Program-made: the position numbers and the translations under genes | The notes under the pieces: generated by a model | The model's database searches: none | What the model saw: only the letters and a program-made list of their open reading frames with translations | What the model was told of the DNA's origin: nothing | Part shown: positions 11,276 to 22,807 of the stretch, one piece after another | Layout of the letters: every line of letters starts with the position of its first letter | How positions within the stretch are numbered: the first letter of the stretch is position 1 | Source: Antrodiella citrinella | Taxonomy: Eukaryota > Basidiomycota > Agaricomycetes > Polyporales > Steccherinaceae | Assembly (NCBI GenBank): GCA_004802725.1 | Contig: SGPM01000058.1 | Span: forward strand, 41,961-105,960 | DNA: 64,000 bases | Reading direction: 5' to 3'

Positions 11276-12758
11276 TCAAGTCAGTTCAACACCGATTTCC
11301 TTCAACAACACCTCCGTCGTCTCCCACAGCTCCTTCGCCAGCTCCGGATCCTCCGCGGGCTTGATGACCGCGTTCGTGATCTCCGCCGGCGGCATCAAGA
11401 ACGCGCCTCCGAATATGTCGGGGTGCGCACGCACGTCGGGCGCAACGGCGGCGAAGACGTGGGTGTATGCGCCCTGCGAGGCGGACGGCGTGAGGTGGTG
11501 CGACATCCAGGTTAAGATCGCGCCGAGGACCCAGCCTTGGCGGCTGGCAAGGTTCAGATTACCCTCTGCACGTGGAGAGAAGAGAGCAGAGAAGAGAACG
11601 GGTGAGTTAAGTATGATGATATTGTCAGGGTGAGTGAGAAACGCACCTGTGTTGATCGTCCCTGGGTGCAGGGACAAGCAGAGGATTGGGACTTTCTTCT
11701 CGTCGAAGCGTCTCTGAAGCTCTTTGGTGTAGAGGATGCTGGTCAATTTGGAGCGACCTGCAAACGTCAGTGTCAACGGGAATCAGCAAACTGTGACAGT
11801 AACTGAAGATCAGGTTGACCGTACCGTATCGTTTCATGGCAGCGAACCAGCCTGCGTGTTCGTCGTTGAAGTCCTCGCGGTTCCTGTAACGCACTACATC
11901 TCCAAGCCAGCGTACGGCTTCGGAAGAAACCTGCATATATGCTAGTCAGTTCATCGCCGGAGGAGACGAAAACGCCATCGTGAAGGATGGTCTCTCACAT
12001 TGACGATCCGAACATCCGTACTCTCCTCCTTTGCAGTCTTTTCTATGAGTGGGACAAGGGTCTGAGTCCACACAAACGTACTGATGTGGCTGGGAGGATG
12101 GTTGGTTCAACTATTCTCCGCAGAACAGACGGGGTACTCACTTGACCATCATCACGTCTTGGATATCTGTGTACAGGAGGAAAGTTCATTGATGCACGCA
12201 TACAGTATCTGAGAGTGGCTCACCATCATGCGTCTTGGCGTACGGCACCACAGTTCTGAAAATCCGGTCAATCGTCTACACTCTAGATGAACGTCGTTCT
12301 GGTACGTACAAAGCAGCGTTGTTGACTGCAAAGACCCGCGTACATCAGCACAACACTTCAAAAACGCGTATAATTGCTTCACTCACTCAGAATGTCCAAC
12401 CTCGTTTCCTTCTCCAAGAACGTCTCCGCAGCCTTCTTCGCCTGCCTCACATCACTCAAATCCAGCTGCCAAAACTCGACGCTCCCCTTCCCCAGTTCGA
12501 GCGTTGCGATAGCGGCTTTGGCCTTGGCTTCGTTCCGGGACGCCATGTAGACTTTCGCGCCATGCGTGACGAGGTGTTGGATCGTCGCGAATCCGAGACC
12601 GGAGCTGCAGCAACAGCGTTGGAGTCAGTTTTGTTCTCAAAATGACATGCGTGGGGGTACTGTACGTACTTGCCACCTGTGACTACGACGACTTTCCCGG
12701 TGAGGTCTGGGATGTCGGTCTCGAAATTCCAACGCGGGCTGCTGCTTGAGTTGCCCAT
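11276..12758 (-). CDS. Short-chain dehydrogenase/reductase, copy 3
   Basis: Apparently intact SDR. Exon 1 (12670-12758) gives MGNSSSSPRWNFETDIPDLT and the KVVVVTGG strand. Exon 2 (12387-12604) gives NSGLGFATIQHLVTHGAKVY and FWQLDLSDVRQAKK. Small exons follow with INNAA, VPYAKTHDG, DIQDVMMV and STFVWTQTLVPLIEK, then GDVVRYRNREDFNDEHAGWF. MKRYG spliced to RSKLTSILY supplies the catalytic YxxxK. The C-terminal exon has LSLHPGTINTG and ends LLKEIGVELT. It belongs to the same retinol-dehydrogenase-like group as copy 1. The substrate is not deducible. It is the best template for judging the damage in copy 2. Confidence 0.85.
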
Positions 12759-13252
12759 TCTGTGTTCGAGGAGGGTTATGAGGGGGAGGACGAGCTCGGG
12801 GTATATAAGCCAGAGAGAAATGCTTGCCGCGTAGTGTTCTTGGCAGAACGGCAGCAACGTCCGCAGGCGTCAGACTAATGTCCGCGTTCCCACTACGGCC
12901 ATTGCCAGGATGGACAGTTCAGGCTTTAATTTCGTAAAGCATGGGCGGGAGAGGTTGAGTCGGAGGATTGCTGACGAACTGCTGACGGTACGCGCCTCCT
13001 GGGCCGTAGTGACTCCATCTCCGAGACTGCGAGAACTGCGATACGAGTTCTACTTACTACTCTCACCGGCAGTGACAACTTATTCTGCGGAGAGACTGCA
13101 GCGGACGAATGCAGGGCACAACCTGTCACCGTCAAGTCCAAGATGATGCAGTCATATGTAACGCTACAATTATTGCAGAAAATCCTACAGACAATTACGC
13201 ATCCGGGCTACAGTGTTGTACACCACGGAACACCGAGGCGGTACAGGACTGA
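12759..13252. other. Intergenic region, no gene recognised
   Basis: Lies between the start of SDR copy 3 and the stop of the PP4 catalytic gene. It holds only shadow frames. Confidence 0.5.
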
Positions 13253-14611
13253 CTATAAGAAATAGTCTGCCGGTGGCCGTTTGGCAGGTATTGACCGCAC
13301 GTCCTTTGGTGCGAAGCGGTGAGATGTTGCCGGAGACAAGGGGGCAGGTAATGACTCACGGAAGGTGCATGCGAGAACACTTTGTATTCCTGACTCAGAT
13401 GGTCGTCCAGTTCAAGTATTGACGCCACATTGCCACATCTGCACCACCCGAACCTCAGTGACCGGGATATCTACCGAAAAACAGCGACACGTACCGATAG
13501 CAGTAATTCGGCGCACTCCATACCGTCACAATCATCTGATCAAACATAAGCTTGTACCCCTCCATCGCAAGTTGATGTGCCCGCGCAATCAGGTCGATGG
13601 CGTTTTGGTGAGCAAATTGTTTCGTAATGTCTGCACCAAAGAGGAAGCCTGCGCCGCGAGGGGAGAGCCCCCAGCCTGCTATATCTGCAACAGAGGTCGT
13701 TAGAGTAGAGAAGACACAGAAAAAGGAGGGCTCACCATCTGGGTCTGACCATAGCAGATCACACATGGGGCCATCGTGTGGTACTTCTTGTTTCCGGTCA
13801 ATAGCCCTGATCTAAGAAAGCGCATATAACCTCGGGAAACGAAAGAGTGAAACCTGACTCACCTGGTCAATCCCCGACAGATTCGGGCTCAACCCCCCAT
13901 GCACACAAAATACCCTCCCATCCACGATGGCTCCCAGTGCGAGGTAGTCGAACACCTCGCAACACCACCGCCACACGTTGCTGCTCCCGTACTTCCGCTG
14001 ACACTCGTCGTAGAAACCATACACCTGTGTGATCTGCCGCGACTCGTGGTTCCCCCGAATCAGGGTCATGCGTTCTGGGTACCGGACTTTGAGGGCGAGG
14101 AGGAGGAGGAAGGTCTCGACGCTGTAGAACCCGCGGTCTACGAAGTCGCCTGGAGTGGACGGGAGTGGAAGTGGTCGTTAGTGGTTGCAGCGTTAAGAAA
14201 CTGTGGGACGCACCCATGAACAAGTAGTTCGTCTCCGGACACGACCCTCCCACTTTGAACAGCTCCATCATATCCCAAAACTGCCCATGTATGTCTCCAC
14301 AGATCTGCAAAAACGCAATACATGAATAATTTAACCAGGGCACACGACTGTGGCTGAAAGCGAGACGTACCGTAACAGGAGAGTCCACCACTTGGACGTT
14401 CGCCTCCTCAATCAGAATCTCCCGCGCCTTGATGCATAGCGTTTTCACTTCTTCCTCGGAGATGGGTTCGCAGCGTATCAGCTGCTCGATCTGCCTAACG
14501 AGAACACACAGAACACAGATAACCATGAACACAGAGAGCAGGAAGTTGAGTCGGACACGAAAGAAGACGTGAGGAAAGAGGGGGTCAGCACCTATCTAAG
14601 TCGCTGGGCAT
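13253..14611 (-). CDS. PPH3: Serine/threonine phosphatase PP4 catalytic subunit
   Basis: A metallophosphatase of the PP2A/PP4/PP6 group. The order [46 protein letters not shown] and [20 protein letters not shown] matches PP4 rather than PP2A or PP6. The protein ends RPPADYFL, with the terminal Leu that is methylated in this group. Eight exons keep frame: 14592-14611, 14371-14494, 14214-14304, 13863-14149, 13736-13811, 13495-13684, 13360-13438, 13253-13303. They total 918 nt, or 305 residues, close to the usual 307. All metal-binding motifs are present. Known PP4 roles are DNA-damage recovery and chromatin dephosphorylation. The usual TVCGD reads TICGD here. Confidence 0.97.
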
Positions 14612-15762
14612 CTTGAGGTTTAGAGGGCCCGCAGAGGTTACCAACAGTGGGTTTGTGTTTGTGAGGAAGTGTCGCGGTTGATCAGGAAGGCATGGCGTTC
14701 CAAGATCGGGGGGTCTTTGGAGGCTCCAGCATAACAAGCACAAACAACGGTTCTGACATTGCCCAACAGCTCATTTTACGTGAGAAGGAGCGCAATGGGA
14801 CACTGAACAAACTTTCGCACAAACAAATACATGGTACTATAGTGGACGAAGAGCTGAACATAAATAAACCAAATTATCCTGCGTTTGACGGGTAGCACTC
14901 CGGCCACTTCAGGCTGAGCAACAGTCATATGCAGCATCGTAGCTTGCGTCGTGACCTCACGTCATGTCTTTAACGACCACGAAGGCGACCGGAGAAGTAA
15001 ATGCACGGGAAACGTTGGACCGCGTCAAAGACAGCTCTGTAAAACCGCCATTCAAGCTTACAGCAGATAATACAAACACCAGTACGTACCGTTGCTAGCT
15101 CCAACGTTTGATAACCTACCCTAGTTTTCCGAATCCGGAAGGTTGAACGTCCACGCGCCGCTTGTCTTGCTCGCCTGGCATGACGAAAAAAAAAACAGGC
15201 CATTTCGGTAGTACTGGATCCTCCTCTCGCGTCCAAAAATACGTCGATGACTCCCCATACCTCGTCCACCGCCAAATCGCGTTTCGGCGTAACTGCAAAT
15301 TGAGTCATCGTGACACGCGTCTTCTTTTCGCTGATGACAATCGCGTCCAGCGAATAAAAGCCACTACGGAGGACATAGGAGGCCGTTGTCGATGGGATGG
15401 AGCGGTGCATCCTCGTTGAACAAGTACGTGACCAGCTTAAGTTTGGGACCGAGCGCGTCGTCAGATATCAATGCGAAAAAACGAAGGAAAAAAAGGCACT
15501 TGAAAGGCGATCTAATGAGCAAGACACACGCAGGCACCAACGACAGCACAGACTGAGCCGGGAGTCATGAAACAAGAGAAAAGACAGTGTGGAATGTAAT
15601 GGGAGAGATCCGCAGGCGAGAAGCGAGAACGAGGGAATGGGGCATGATGGAGACGAATTCGTGCGAGGAGACGACAAAAACTGCTCGCCAATGCCGTCAG
15701 TCGTGTGTACGGAAGCATGGGACGGAAGGAAGAGACGAACATTGGCCGGGATGTCCTCGAAT
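14612..15762. other. No confident gene; one weak minus-strand ORF
   Basis: An open frame of 146 codons at 14970-15410 on the minus strand contains a reasonable stretch (SGFYSLDAIVISEKK) but has no recognisable family and no clear splice context. It may be 3' flank of the protease-like gene. A 67-codon frame at 14692-14895 on the plus strand is probably chance. Confidence 0.3.
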
Positions 15763-16626
15763 CTACCATTCGGTGTGGTAGAAGTCGGCGTGCTCGTACT
15801 CGGCCTTGACCTGCTTGAGGAGGTACCAGGCAGGCGTTGCGTAGGTGATATGGTTGCCAGACGATCCGTCTTTGTTGCGCCCGGAGTGGAGCTGGCCGAC
15901 CATGTGACCATTTCCATCGCGCGTGTGCCAGACGAGGGAGCCTGAGTCGCCCTTGTCGGAGAAGGACTCGGCGATGTTGAGGCCAGAGTTGTAGATGCCG
16001 AGCTCGCGGGACACGACGCCAACCTCATTCTCGAGGAAGGAAACGATGCCAGCGTAGCGCCCTACAGTCAGCCCCGTTGTGTTGCCGTCCTTACCTACTA
16101 TGAGGCAACGTTGACCTTCGGCGTCGAACTCGGCTGGGTGGGCGACGTCGTCCTCCGTCGCGCAGGCCACGATGCGGAGCTTCCGCTGATCGGGGAACTT
16201 GAATGTGGTGGGACCACCAGGCACAGGGTAGAACATCGAGACGAGGTCTTGAGGAGAATACTTAGAACCTGAACAAAGGAAGCGTTGGTCAGACATGGAA
16301 GACGCGAGAAGAGAAAGCACGAAACCGATGTGTCGCGGGCGTAGTACTTGGCGAGAATGGCGTGATCGGAGATGGCATTCGTGATTTCGTCAATGCCACC
16401 GATCCAAAGGCCGAGAGTGCCCTTTGCCTCCTCTTCGTCGCGGCTGTGGGTGAGGAAGCGGGCAGGTTGAAGTCCTTGAGGATGTCGCAGATCTTGGGTC
16501 CGACGACGGGCTTGGAGTGTCGAAGACGTTGCGAGGAGAGAGGCGTGTCTGCCCGACGGCTTGGGGGACGGGGTAGTCGGAGCGTTCGGGGAAACAGCCA
16601 CCAGCGTATCCGAACGGACCGGACAT
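15763..16626 (-). CDS. Trypsin-fold serine protease-like protein, possibly frameshifted
   Basis: The last exon (from about 16270) reads through IAESFSDKGDSGSLVWHTRD, then MVGQLHSG and NHITYATPAWYLL, ending in YHTEW. The GDSGS serine motif and following strands are typical of a chymotrypsin-like family abundant in mushrooms, which often lacks a signal peptide. Upstream exons give MSGPFGYAGGCFPERSDYPV, PVVGPKICDILKDFNLPA and RFLTHSRDEEEAKGTLGLWI. The first step between frames could be an intron, but the step after DFNLPA needs a single-base indel. I cannot assign the catalytic His and Asp, so activity is doubtful. It may be a recent pseudogene or carry a sequence error. Confidence 0.6.
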
Positions 16627-16683
16627 GGGCCGGGAAAGTCCGGGGGCACTGTCCACCCTTCTCGGAAGTTCAACTCTCGAGAT

Positions 16684-16713
16684 CGCACATACACATATCG
16701 CACATACACATAT
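16684..16713 (+). repeat. 15-bp unit repeated twice in tandem
   Basis: The unit cgcacatacacatat occurs perfectly twice, directly upstream of the probable protease-like start and inside the short gap to the divergent gene at 16892. Confidence 0.85.
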
Positions 16714-16891
16714 CAGACTCGGACACACTCCTACTGCCTTGGACACCAGATTGTCGCCTTTAGACAGCTACGAGTCGGTCGCGCCAGCTCAGTGAGTCGC
16801 TATGCTTGTCGTCATCACAATCAACCATTCACTCAATCTGCAATAGCGTTCATTTCCATCCTCAGACGGTTCCTTGATCCTCCACTTCACC

Positions 16892-18255
16892 ATGTCTACA
16901 GATGGGTCGCAAGAATCAGCGTCCCTCATGCACGTCACTACTCAATTTGAGATCGCCCCTGAGGGTGGATTGGAGGAAGATACCAATGTCTTCCTGGACA
17001 AGATTATCTACAACCCTCTCATCCAAGAAACACTCTTCTTGTACTTGGACCCGGTCGAGTTTCTTCGCTTGGCAAGGACCTGCCACCTAGTACACGCGAT
17101 CGTGGATTCGTTCGTCAAGCGAACCTTCAACATCAATCGCTCTCTATCACGATATTTCACGGATCCCGTCGCATTCCGTTCTCTACAAGCTCATACCGGG
17201 ACCCTCATGTCGGGATCATTTGCTCTTCAGTTCTTCGACAGATCGTTCTATCCAGAATCCGACCTCGACTTGTACGTCCCGCAAGACTTCGACAGGGAGC
17301 TCATGCTTTGGCTCCTGTCACAGGGCTACAAGTTCATCCCAACCGAGAGGCAGTCCGCAAACTTGGAAGAGGCTATAGCTCAGAGCAAAGAGCCCAACCT
17401 TGACGACCCAGATTGGAACGACTATGATGCAATTCGGGTTGCCAGGACTATCCAGGCCGTCTACACGTTCAAGAAGTCAATATCGGCTGACGTAGACGAC
17501 GAGCGGAAAGTGCAATGCATTGTTGCCAATAAGACGCCAATGGAAGTGATCCTTTCGTTCCACTCTAGTGAGTGCTCGGACCTTTTCCCGACGTATTTCG
17601 TCCCTGCTGACAGGTACATGTAACAGCGTGCGTCTTGAATGTCATAACGTACAAGGCGGCCTACTCTATGTATCCTCGTGCGACGCTGCATGAACGAGAG
17701 ACCCTTGTATGTGGAAAGTATCCATCACCCTCACGCACGGTAGCTCTAGAGAAGTACGCCGCTCGAGGTTTTAAAGTCGTGAGCGGCACTAGGACAGAGG
17801 AGATCTTCCTCCAGAATCGTCGTTCTTTCGTCGAGGGAATGAGGTACATGGGAGACCCAGCATGTTGGACACTCGCATTGGACATGACCGGCCTGTCAAA
17901 CCTTGATCACCTCGATCCCTTGTGCGACACAGTGAGCGCGACAAGCTGGGATCTGCTAGTCCGATACTTCGACGTTCAAATTCTCTGCTTCCTTCGCTCG
18001 CACAACATGTACCACGTCGTTGCGCCGTCGATCTTGCCGCGTATGGAGCGAAGCTTCTTCAGCATTGCAGAGAACCGGATCGTGAATCGTGATCAATTGT
18101 GAGGCACTTTTCTGCCCACTGCTGTCCTTTGCGCTGCTAACGCTTTTCTTAACAGTGACGAACGGTACATCGCCCATTGTATCGCACAAAATCCAATTTT
18201 TTTCGAGCAGAGCCCAAGGTTCGTGCCCAAGGCACCTCTACAACGCAACCCATAG
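16892..18255 (+). CDS. F-box-like protein with nucleotidyltransferase-like core
   Basis: The N-terminal third has an F-box-like stretch (ETLFLYLDPVEFLRLARTCH). It is followed by MSGSFALQFFDRS and ESDLDLYVP, which resemble the GS...DxD signature of polymerase-beta-type nucleotidyltransferases. Start 16892 is the first ATG of the open frame. Exons 16892-17567, 17627-18098 and 18156-18255 join in frame, and the third ends ...QRNP then TAG. Without the last intron the frame would stop at 18102. Such F-box/NTase-like proteins form large unstudied families in mushrooms. An SCF adaptor role is inferred only from the F-box-like segment, and whether the NTase core is active is unknown. Confidence 0.8.
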
Positions 18256-19083
18256 GACTTTTCCGAGATCAACGAGTGAGTGTTCTTGATCAGTATGGAC
18301 AAACCAAGTCGGTGCTCTTACGCGGAATACCCAGACTCATGCTGCACTCTATATGAAACCCACGTTTTCTAGCTACTACTACCCTTCTTCGTTTCTTTAT
18401 ACTCCTTCAGATATCTTCGCTCTTTCTTGAACTGCAGCGATTTACTAGTCATCTATTTATGAAACTGTGCGGTCCTTGTCTGCCAGTGCTGTTCTCTAAT
18501 TCCCAACGAGAGGTCGGATCGTGCAGCGCCCAGGCGTCCGCACGCAATTGATGCGCTGCCATCGCATTTTCGATCTAGCACCGCTGACTCCCGCGAACAG
18601 AGCACTATCTTTTAGATCTATATGTATTCGAATTCCTTTTGGTCATTGTACGACAACGGACGTCTTCCAAAGGCTTCGACATGGTCTACCAGCAGGACGA
18701 GCTTGACGGTCTTATCACGACTCTGGCTCGTGACTGGTCTGGCCAATCCAACCTGGACTTCTCTCCGATTGTACTTCACTTCGACATCCACGTAATCCGT
18801 CAAACTCTGACAGGACCCGATATCTGGCAGCTAGGTTTCATTGGTGAACTTTCCCCAAACTCTCCCTTTCTGTCATGCAGGCGGAAACATCAAGCCCTTG
18901 GTGCGTTGACGACATGCACCCATTGGCGGAGTGTGGTTTCCATCATCCCAACCAGACGCCTTGCAAACCCAATATGTACGACGCACACACCATATCCACG
19001 ATGTCTTTCCCCACATCTCGCCCCCTTGCGCTCTGCTTCAAAATTGATCCCATTTCTAACACTTGTTGCTCTCGCCGAACGCT
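18256..19083. other. Intergenic region, no gene recognised
   Basis: A plus-strand open frame at 18639-19139 contains some protein-like text but overlaps the next gene in another frame and has no family resemblance. It is treated as chance or 5' UTR. Confidence 0.4.
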
Positions 19084-21518
19084 ATGCCTCGGGCGGATGC
19101 AGACGACACGGACCACCCACATGCATCCACATCGTCTGACCCTGGCCCGTCGACTACGCGTGGTGTACAGGAAACCGCTCGCAGCAGGCGATTGCCTCAG
19201 GCGGGAGGGGACGGGGACATACCTGGCGTCTCTCCACGGAAGTTAGAGCTGCTGAGACGTCAGGCTGAAGACGTGCTGTCCCCGACTGAGACATTGTTCT
19301 CGAGCTCGGATCGTCAGTCAAGCTTCTTGAGTCCGATGAGTATGCCAAAACCGATGCCGGTAGGCTCGTACGCGCCTTCAAGGCCGATGAGTGCATATGC
19401 GTCTTCGTATCGTAATAATTCGGTGGTTTCTTTGCCGCGTGTAACTATGCCCATGCCAGAGCCTGTGGCAAAAGGCTATTTTGGAGAAGGATACTTTGGA
19501 GAAGCTGGCGAGAAGGATAACAACGATGTACGGTACGTGTTGTATCACGTTTATGGTAGCTTTGACCTGCTCATTTTGGCCTTCTAGGACACGTCTTCCT
19601 CATCTCATTGTGATGTAGGTAATTCCGACGTTAGATAAATCGAAGACACGTCTTACTGACTGCGTGATCGCGGGATAGGGACCCTCCATTGCACCCGAGG
19701 CCTCCCTCAGGCGATCTTCCAGATCACTGGCGACAATTCGTTCGTCTAGATGGCAGTCTGTATTTCTACAACCCGTTCTTGCGGCTCGTGACCACTGAAG
19801 ATATCCATAAACCTCGACTACGCACCGTTGTCGAAAACACTGCTCGACAACTTGCCAAGATCGCCGAGGCCAACTACATAGAGCTTCCCTCTGACTGGGA
19901 GCTGTGCGTGGAAATCGAGCTGGAGCATCGTGAAGAGGTATTGCACTATAACTATATCACTCACGAGGATGGGCAGTATTTTCAGCTGGGCCGTGGCCGT
20001 GAGTGTTTTTTAAAACCTTTTTTGACTAGGCTGATTCGCAATTGGCACAGAGCTGGTTTGCGCTGAACGTTCCCTGTACTGGGACCACGTCGAAAAGTAC
20101 TGCATGCATCACGCGGAAATCCCTCCGTTTGCAGAAGGCGACTTTCTCAGCGAGATGGCCTATGGAGCTACCGGTGAGAATATCCCGACTTTCCTTGTTT
20201 CAGTAGTGAGTTTGATTGACAGTCGTATTTGGCGTGTTCGTGATGGATCAGAGCGCATATTGGATAACAAGGGAACAACGTTCAGGTTCACTGGTTCGCA
20301 AACCCAGGCACTCATCGGGACGTATCGCGAACTTAAAGGTGAGGAGATATTCCACAAATAACTGGCAGTCTGCTGAGGAATGTCGTGTCGCAGAGGCGCA
20401 GCACGAAGGTATCTCTATCGCCCCAGCCCTCATCTGGCTTTTCGCCAGGACAATGAAACTTGTGGAGGAAACGCGGACGAACTCTAAGTACGGCACACCT
20501 GAAGCCGCCGCGGCGCGAAAGGGTACTTGGAAGGATCCTTCCCTGAAGTTTCGCATCATCGACGCGGTTCTGAGTTTGATGTTCTCTGGCACACATAACA
20601 TGTATCGAAGAAGGTTGATGAAGACGAAATTCAACAACGTGCTCTACCTCCCGGACTTTAGGGAGCTGCTTAGCGATCTAATCATCGAATGGGGAGGTGC
20701 GTAGCCACAGATGTTCAACGTTTATATTGTGACTAAACGTGCCTTATCTGCAGACTCTAATCTGTTGGTGCGTGCCCCAGGTTCTGGCATCCCCGTGGAT
20801 TAATATTCACGAAAAGTCTCTACAGTCCACTGTGTTCGTGGCCGCAAATGTTTCGTTCTTGGCGATCAATGCAAGTACTCGTGTATCTATGACGCGTTAC
20901 GAATGCTAATACTACGACCGTTGTACAGGATCTTACAGTAATGCAGCGGACGTGCTCCCTGGTTTCCTCGCTCTTTGCGATGATCAGTATAGCAGGGGGA
21001 ATGCATCACATATGGAATCACCGAATCAAGCTTGACGTTGAAGTAAGGGAAGCGGTGAGTTGATCAAGATAGCTGATTTCGTGCATCGTTTATTGACTGT
21101 CTGTTTCTAGACACAATACATGAATCACGGCATCATCTTCGGCGACCGTGGCTCTGTGACCGTTCTAGCTTGCTTTCTCGCGCTGCCTATCGCATCCCTG
21201 CTCTGGTCATTCTACGCATTCACGGCAGCTCTCACCGCGTTCTGCGTCCAAAGCGTGGACGTCAACCACCCTGTACTCACGTTCATGCTGTTTGTCTCGT
21301 GTCTTTCCGGGCTCACCACCGTCTCGTTCTTCTGGAACATCTGGGTCGGCTGGAAGTTCAGTAAGATGGTGGAGTACAGCGAAGGGGACAAGCGTCCTCG
21401 GGCTAGGGTACCACAAGAGCCGGGACGTTTGGCAACCATCGGGTTGTATCTTGGACTGAGGCAAAGGGCCAATAGGGACGATGGGGCTGCGGGGAACGTA
21501 TCCTCGGCCGCTGCTTGA
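19084..21518 (+). CDS. Basidiomycete membrane protein with WW-like N-terminal motif
   Basis: A 659-residue model from nine exons: 19084-19532, 19588-19614, 19679-19998, 20051-20338, 20394-20696, 20754-20767, 20826-20870, 20929-21054, 21111-21518. After a low-complexity Ser/Pro-rich N-terminus it has a WW-like motif (DHWRQFVRLDGSLYFYNPFL), a conserved middle with GTHNMYRRRL and LPDFRELLSDLIIEW, then hydrophobic segments (TVFVAANVSFLAIN, VLACFLALPIASLLWSFYAF, FMLFVSCLSGLTTVSFFW) consistent with a C-terminal membrane anchor. Function is unknown; I recognise it only as a recurrent mushroom family. The 14 nt and 27 nt exons and a GC-AG intron (donor gcaagt at 20871) are needed to keep the frame. 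Confidence 0.82.
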
Positions 21519-21859
21519 CGATCGCACAACTGTACGGCGCGTCACGACTTTATGAACGGACATGAACACTACTTGTAGCGAGATACTTGGATATTGTACC
21601 ATAGCTTTGTACATAGTATTCAGATATAGAATGAATTTCGTCCACGACAGCCGAGATTGGTGTGGCAACGACGACGACGAACACCAACATCCGCAGACTG
21701 ACCCGGACCGCAGCGTCCGTACAGACACCCTAAATTGGGTTATTACGTAACAACTGTACAGTTGCTCTCGGCAAATGCCGATGGCAGCGACGCAGGGTAA
21801 GATTTGTTGTGGGAGACAATGAGCACGTTAATCTAACCCTCAAGACACCATCCTCAAGC
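21519..21859. other. Intergenic, promoter region of RPL10A
   Basis: No coding frame stands out. It contains the upstream region of the ribosomal protein gene starting at 21860. Confidence 0.45.
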
Positions 21860-22807
21860 ATGAGGTACGTTCGTCGTTGTCGTGCATAGTGTCGGCGACC
21901 CGTTGCTCAACGTTCGCGTTGTCTTCTAGTTCAAGCAAGCTCTCAGTGGCAAGCGTGCGGGGCTCCATCAAGGAACTTCTCGCCGACGCAACCGGCGAGA
22001 AGAGACGTAACTTCGTCGAGACCATCGAACTTCAGATTGGCCTCAAGAACTACGACCCTCAGAGAGATAAACGTTTCTCTGGAACCGTCAAGTGAGTCCA
22101 AACTTTGCTTGTGCGAAGCTTTCATCCCTGACATTTCGCTCAGGTTGCCCAACGTTCCCCGCCCCCGCATGTCCATCTGCATTCTCGCAGATGCTGCTGA
22201 TATCGATCGTGCGAAGCAGATTGACTTGGAGTACATGTCCGTTGATGATTTGAAGAAGTGCGTCCATTGACTGTTTTTGCGATTACACAGTTTTTAATCG
22301 GTATTCCCCCTTCAGGCTGAACAAGAACAAGAAGCTCGTCAAGAAGCTTGCTAAGAAGTACGATGCTTTCTTGGCTTCCGAGACTCTCATCAAGCAGATC
22401 CCCCGTCTCCTTGGTCCCGGTCTGTCCAAGGGTGCGTTTGCAGTCGTCGTGCTCGCGTATCTGCAATTAACGTCATGACCAATAGCCGGCAAGTTCCCCA
22501 CCCCAGTATCCCATGCTGAGGATCTCGGAAACAAACTCACTGAGGTCCGCTCCACCATCAAGTTCCAGCTCAAGAAGGTTCTTTGCTTGGGTGTCGCTGT
22601 CGGTCACATCCAGATGACCGACGACCAGGTCCTCGCAAACGTCATGTTGAGTGCGTACCTTCATGTTATGTTATGTCGTTCTGTTTTCGATCTGACCTTC
22701 GCATGACAGGCATCAACTTCCTCGTCTCCCTGCTCAAGAAGAACTGGCAGAATGTCAAGTCCTTGCACATCAAGTCCACGATGGGCAAGCCAATCCGCCT
22801 GTTCTAA
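21860..22807 (+). CDS. RPL10A: 60S ribosomal protein L10a (uL1)
   Basis: uL1 of the large-subunit L1 stalk. Recognised from [75 protein letters not shown] and [14 protein letters not shown]. Six exons keep frame: 21860-21864, 21930-22091, 22144-22257, 22316-22431, 22486-22650, 22710-22807. They total 660 nt, or 219 residues, normal for the family. The first coding exon is only ATGAG, so the start codon and two bases of codon 2 are split from the body by intron 1. Starting inside exon 2 is not possible, because no ATG precedes the conserved [11 protein letters not shown] segment. Confidence 0.96.

Noticed and set aside
14970..15410. 146-codon minus-strand frame downstream of the protease-like gene
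   Set aside because: No family resemblance and irregular composition; kept only as a weak note.
18639..19139. 166-codon plus-strand frame before the membrane protein gene
   Set aside because: Overlaps the start of a better gene in another frame and lacks conserved features.
20339..20368. 30-nt intron ending at ctggcag in the membrane protein gene
   Set aside because: A 55-nt intron (20339-20393) keeps the family-like frame and has normal size, so the short one is not needed.
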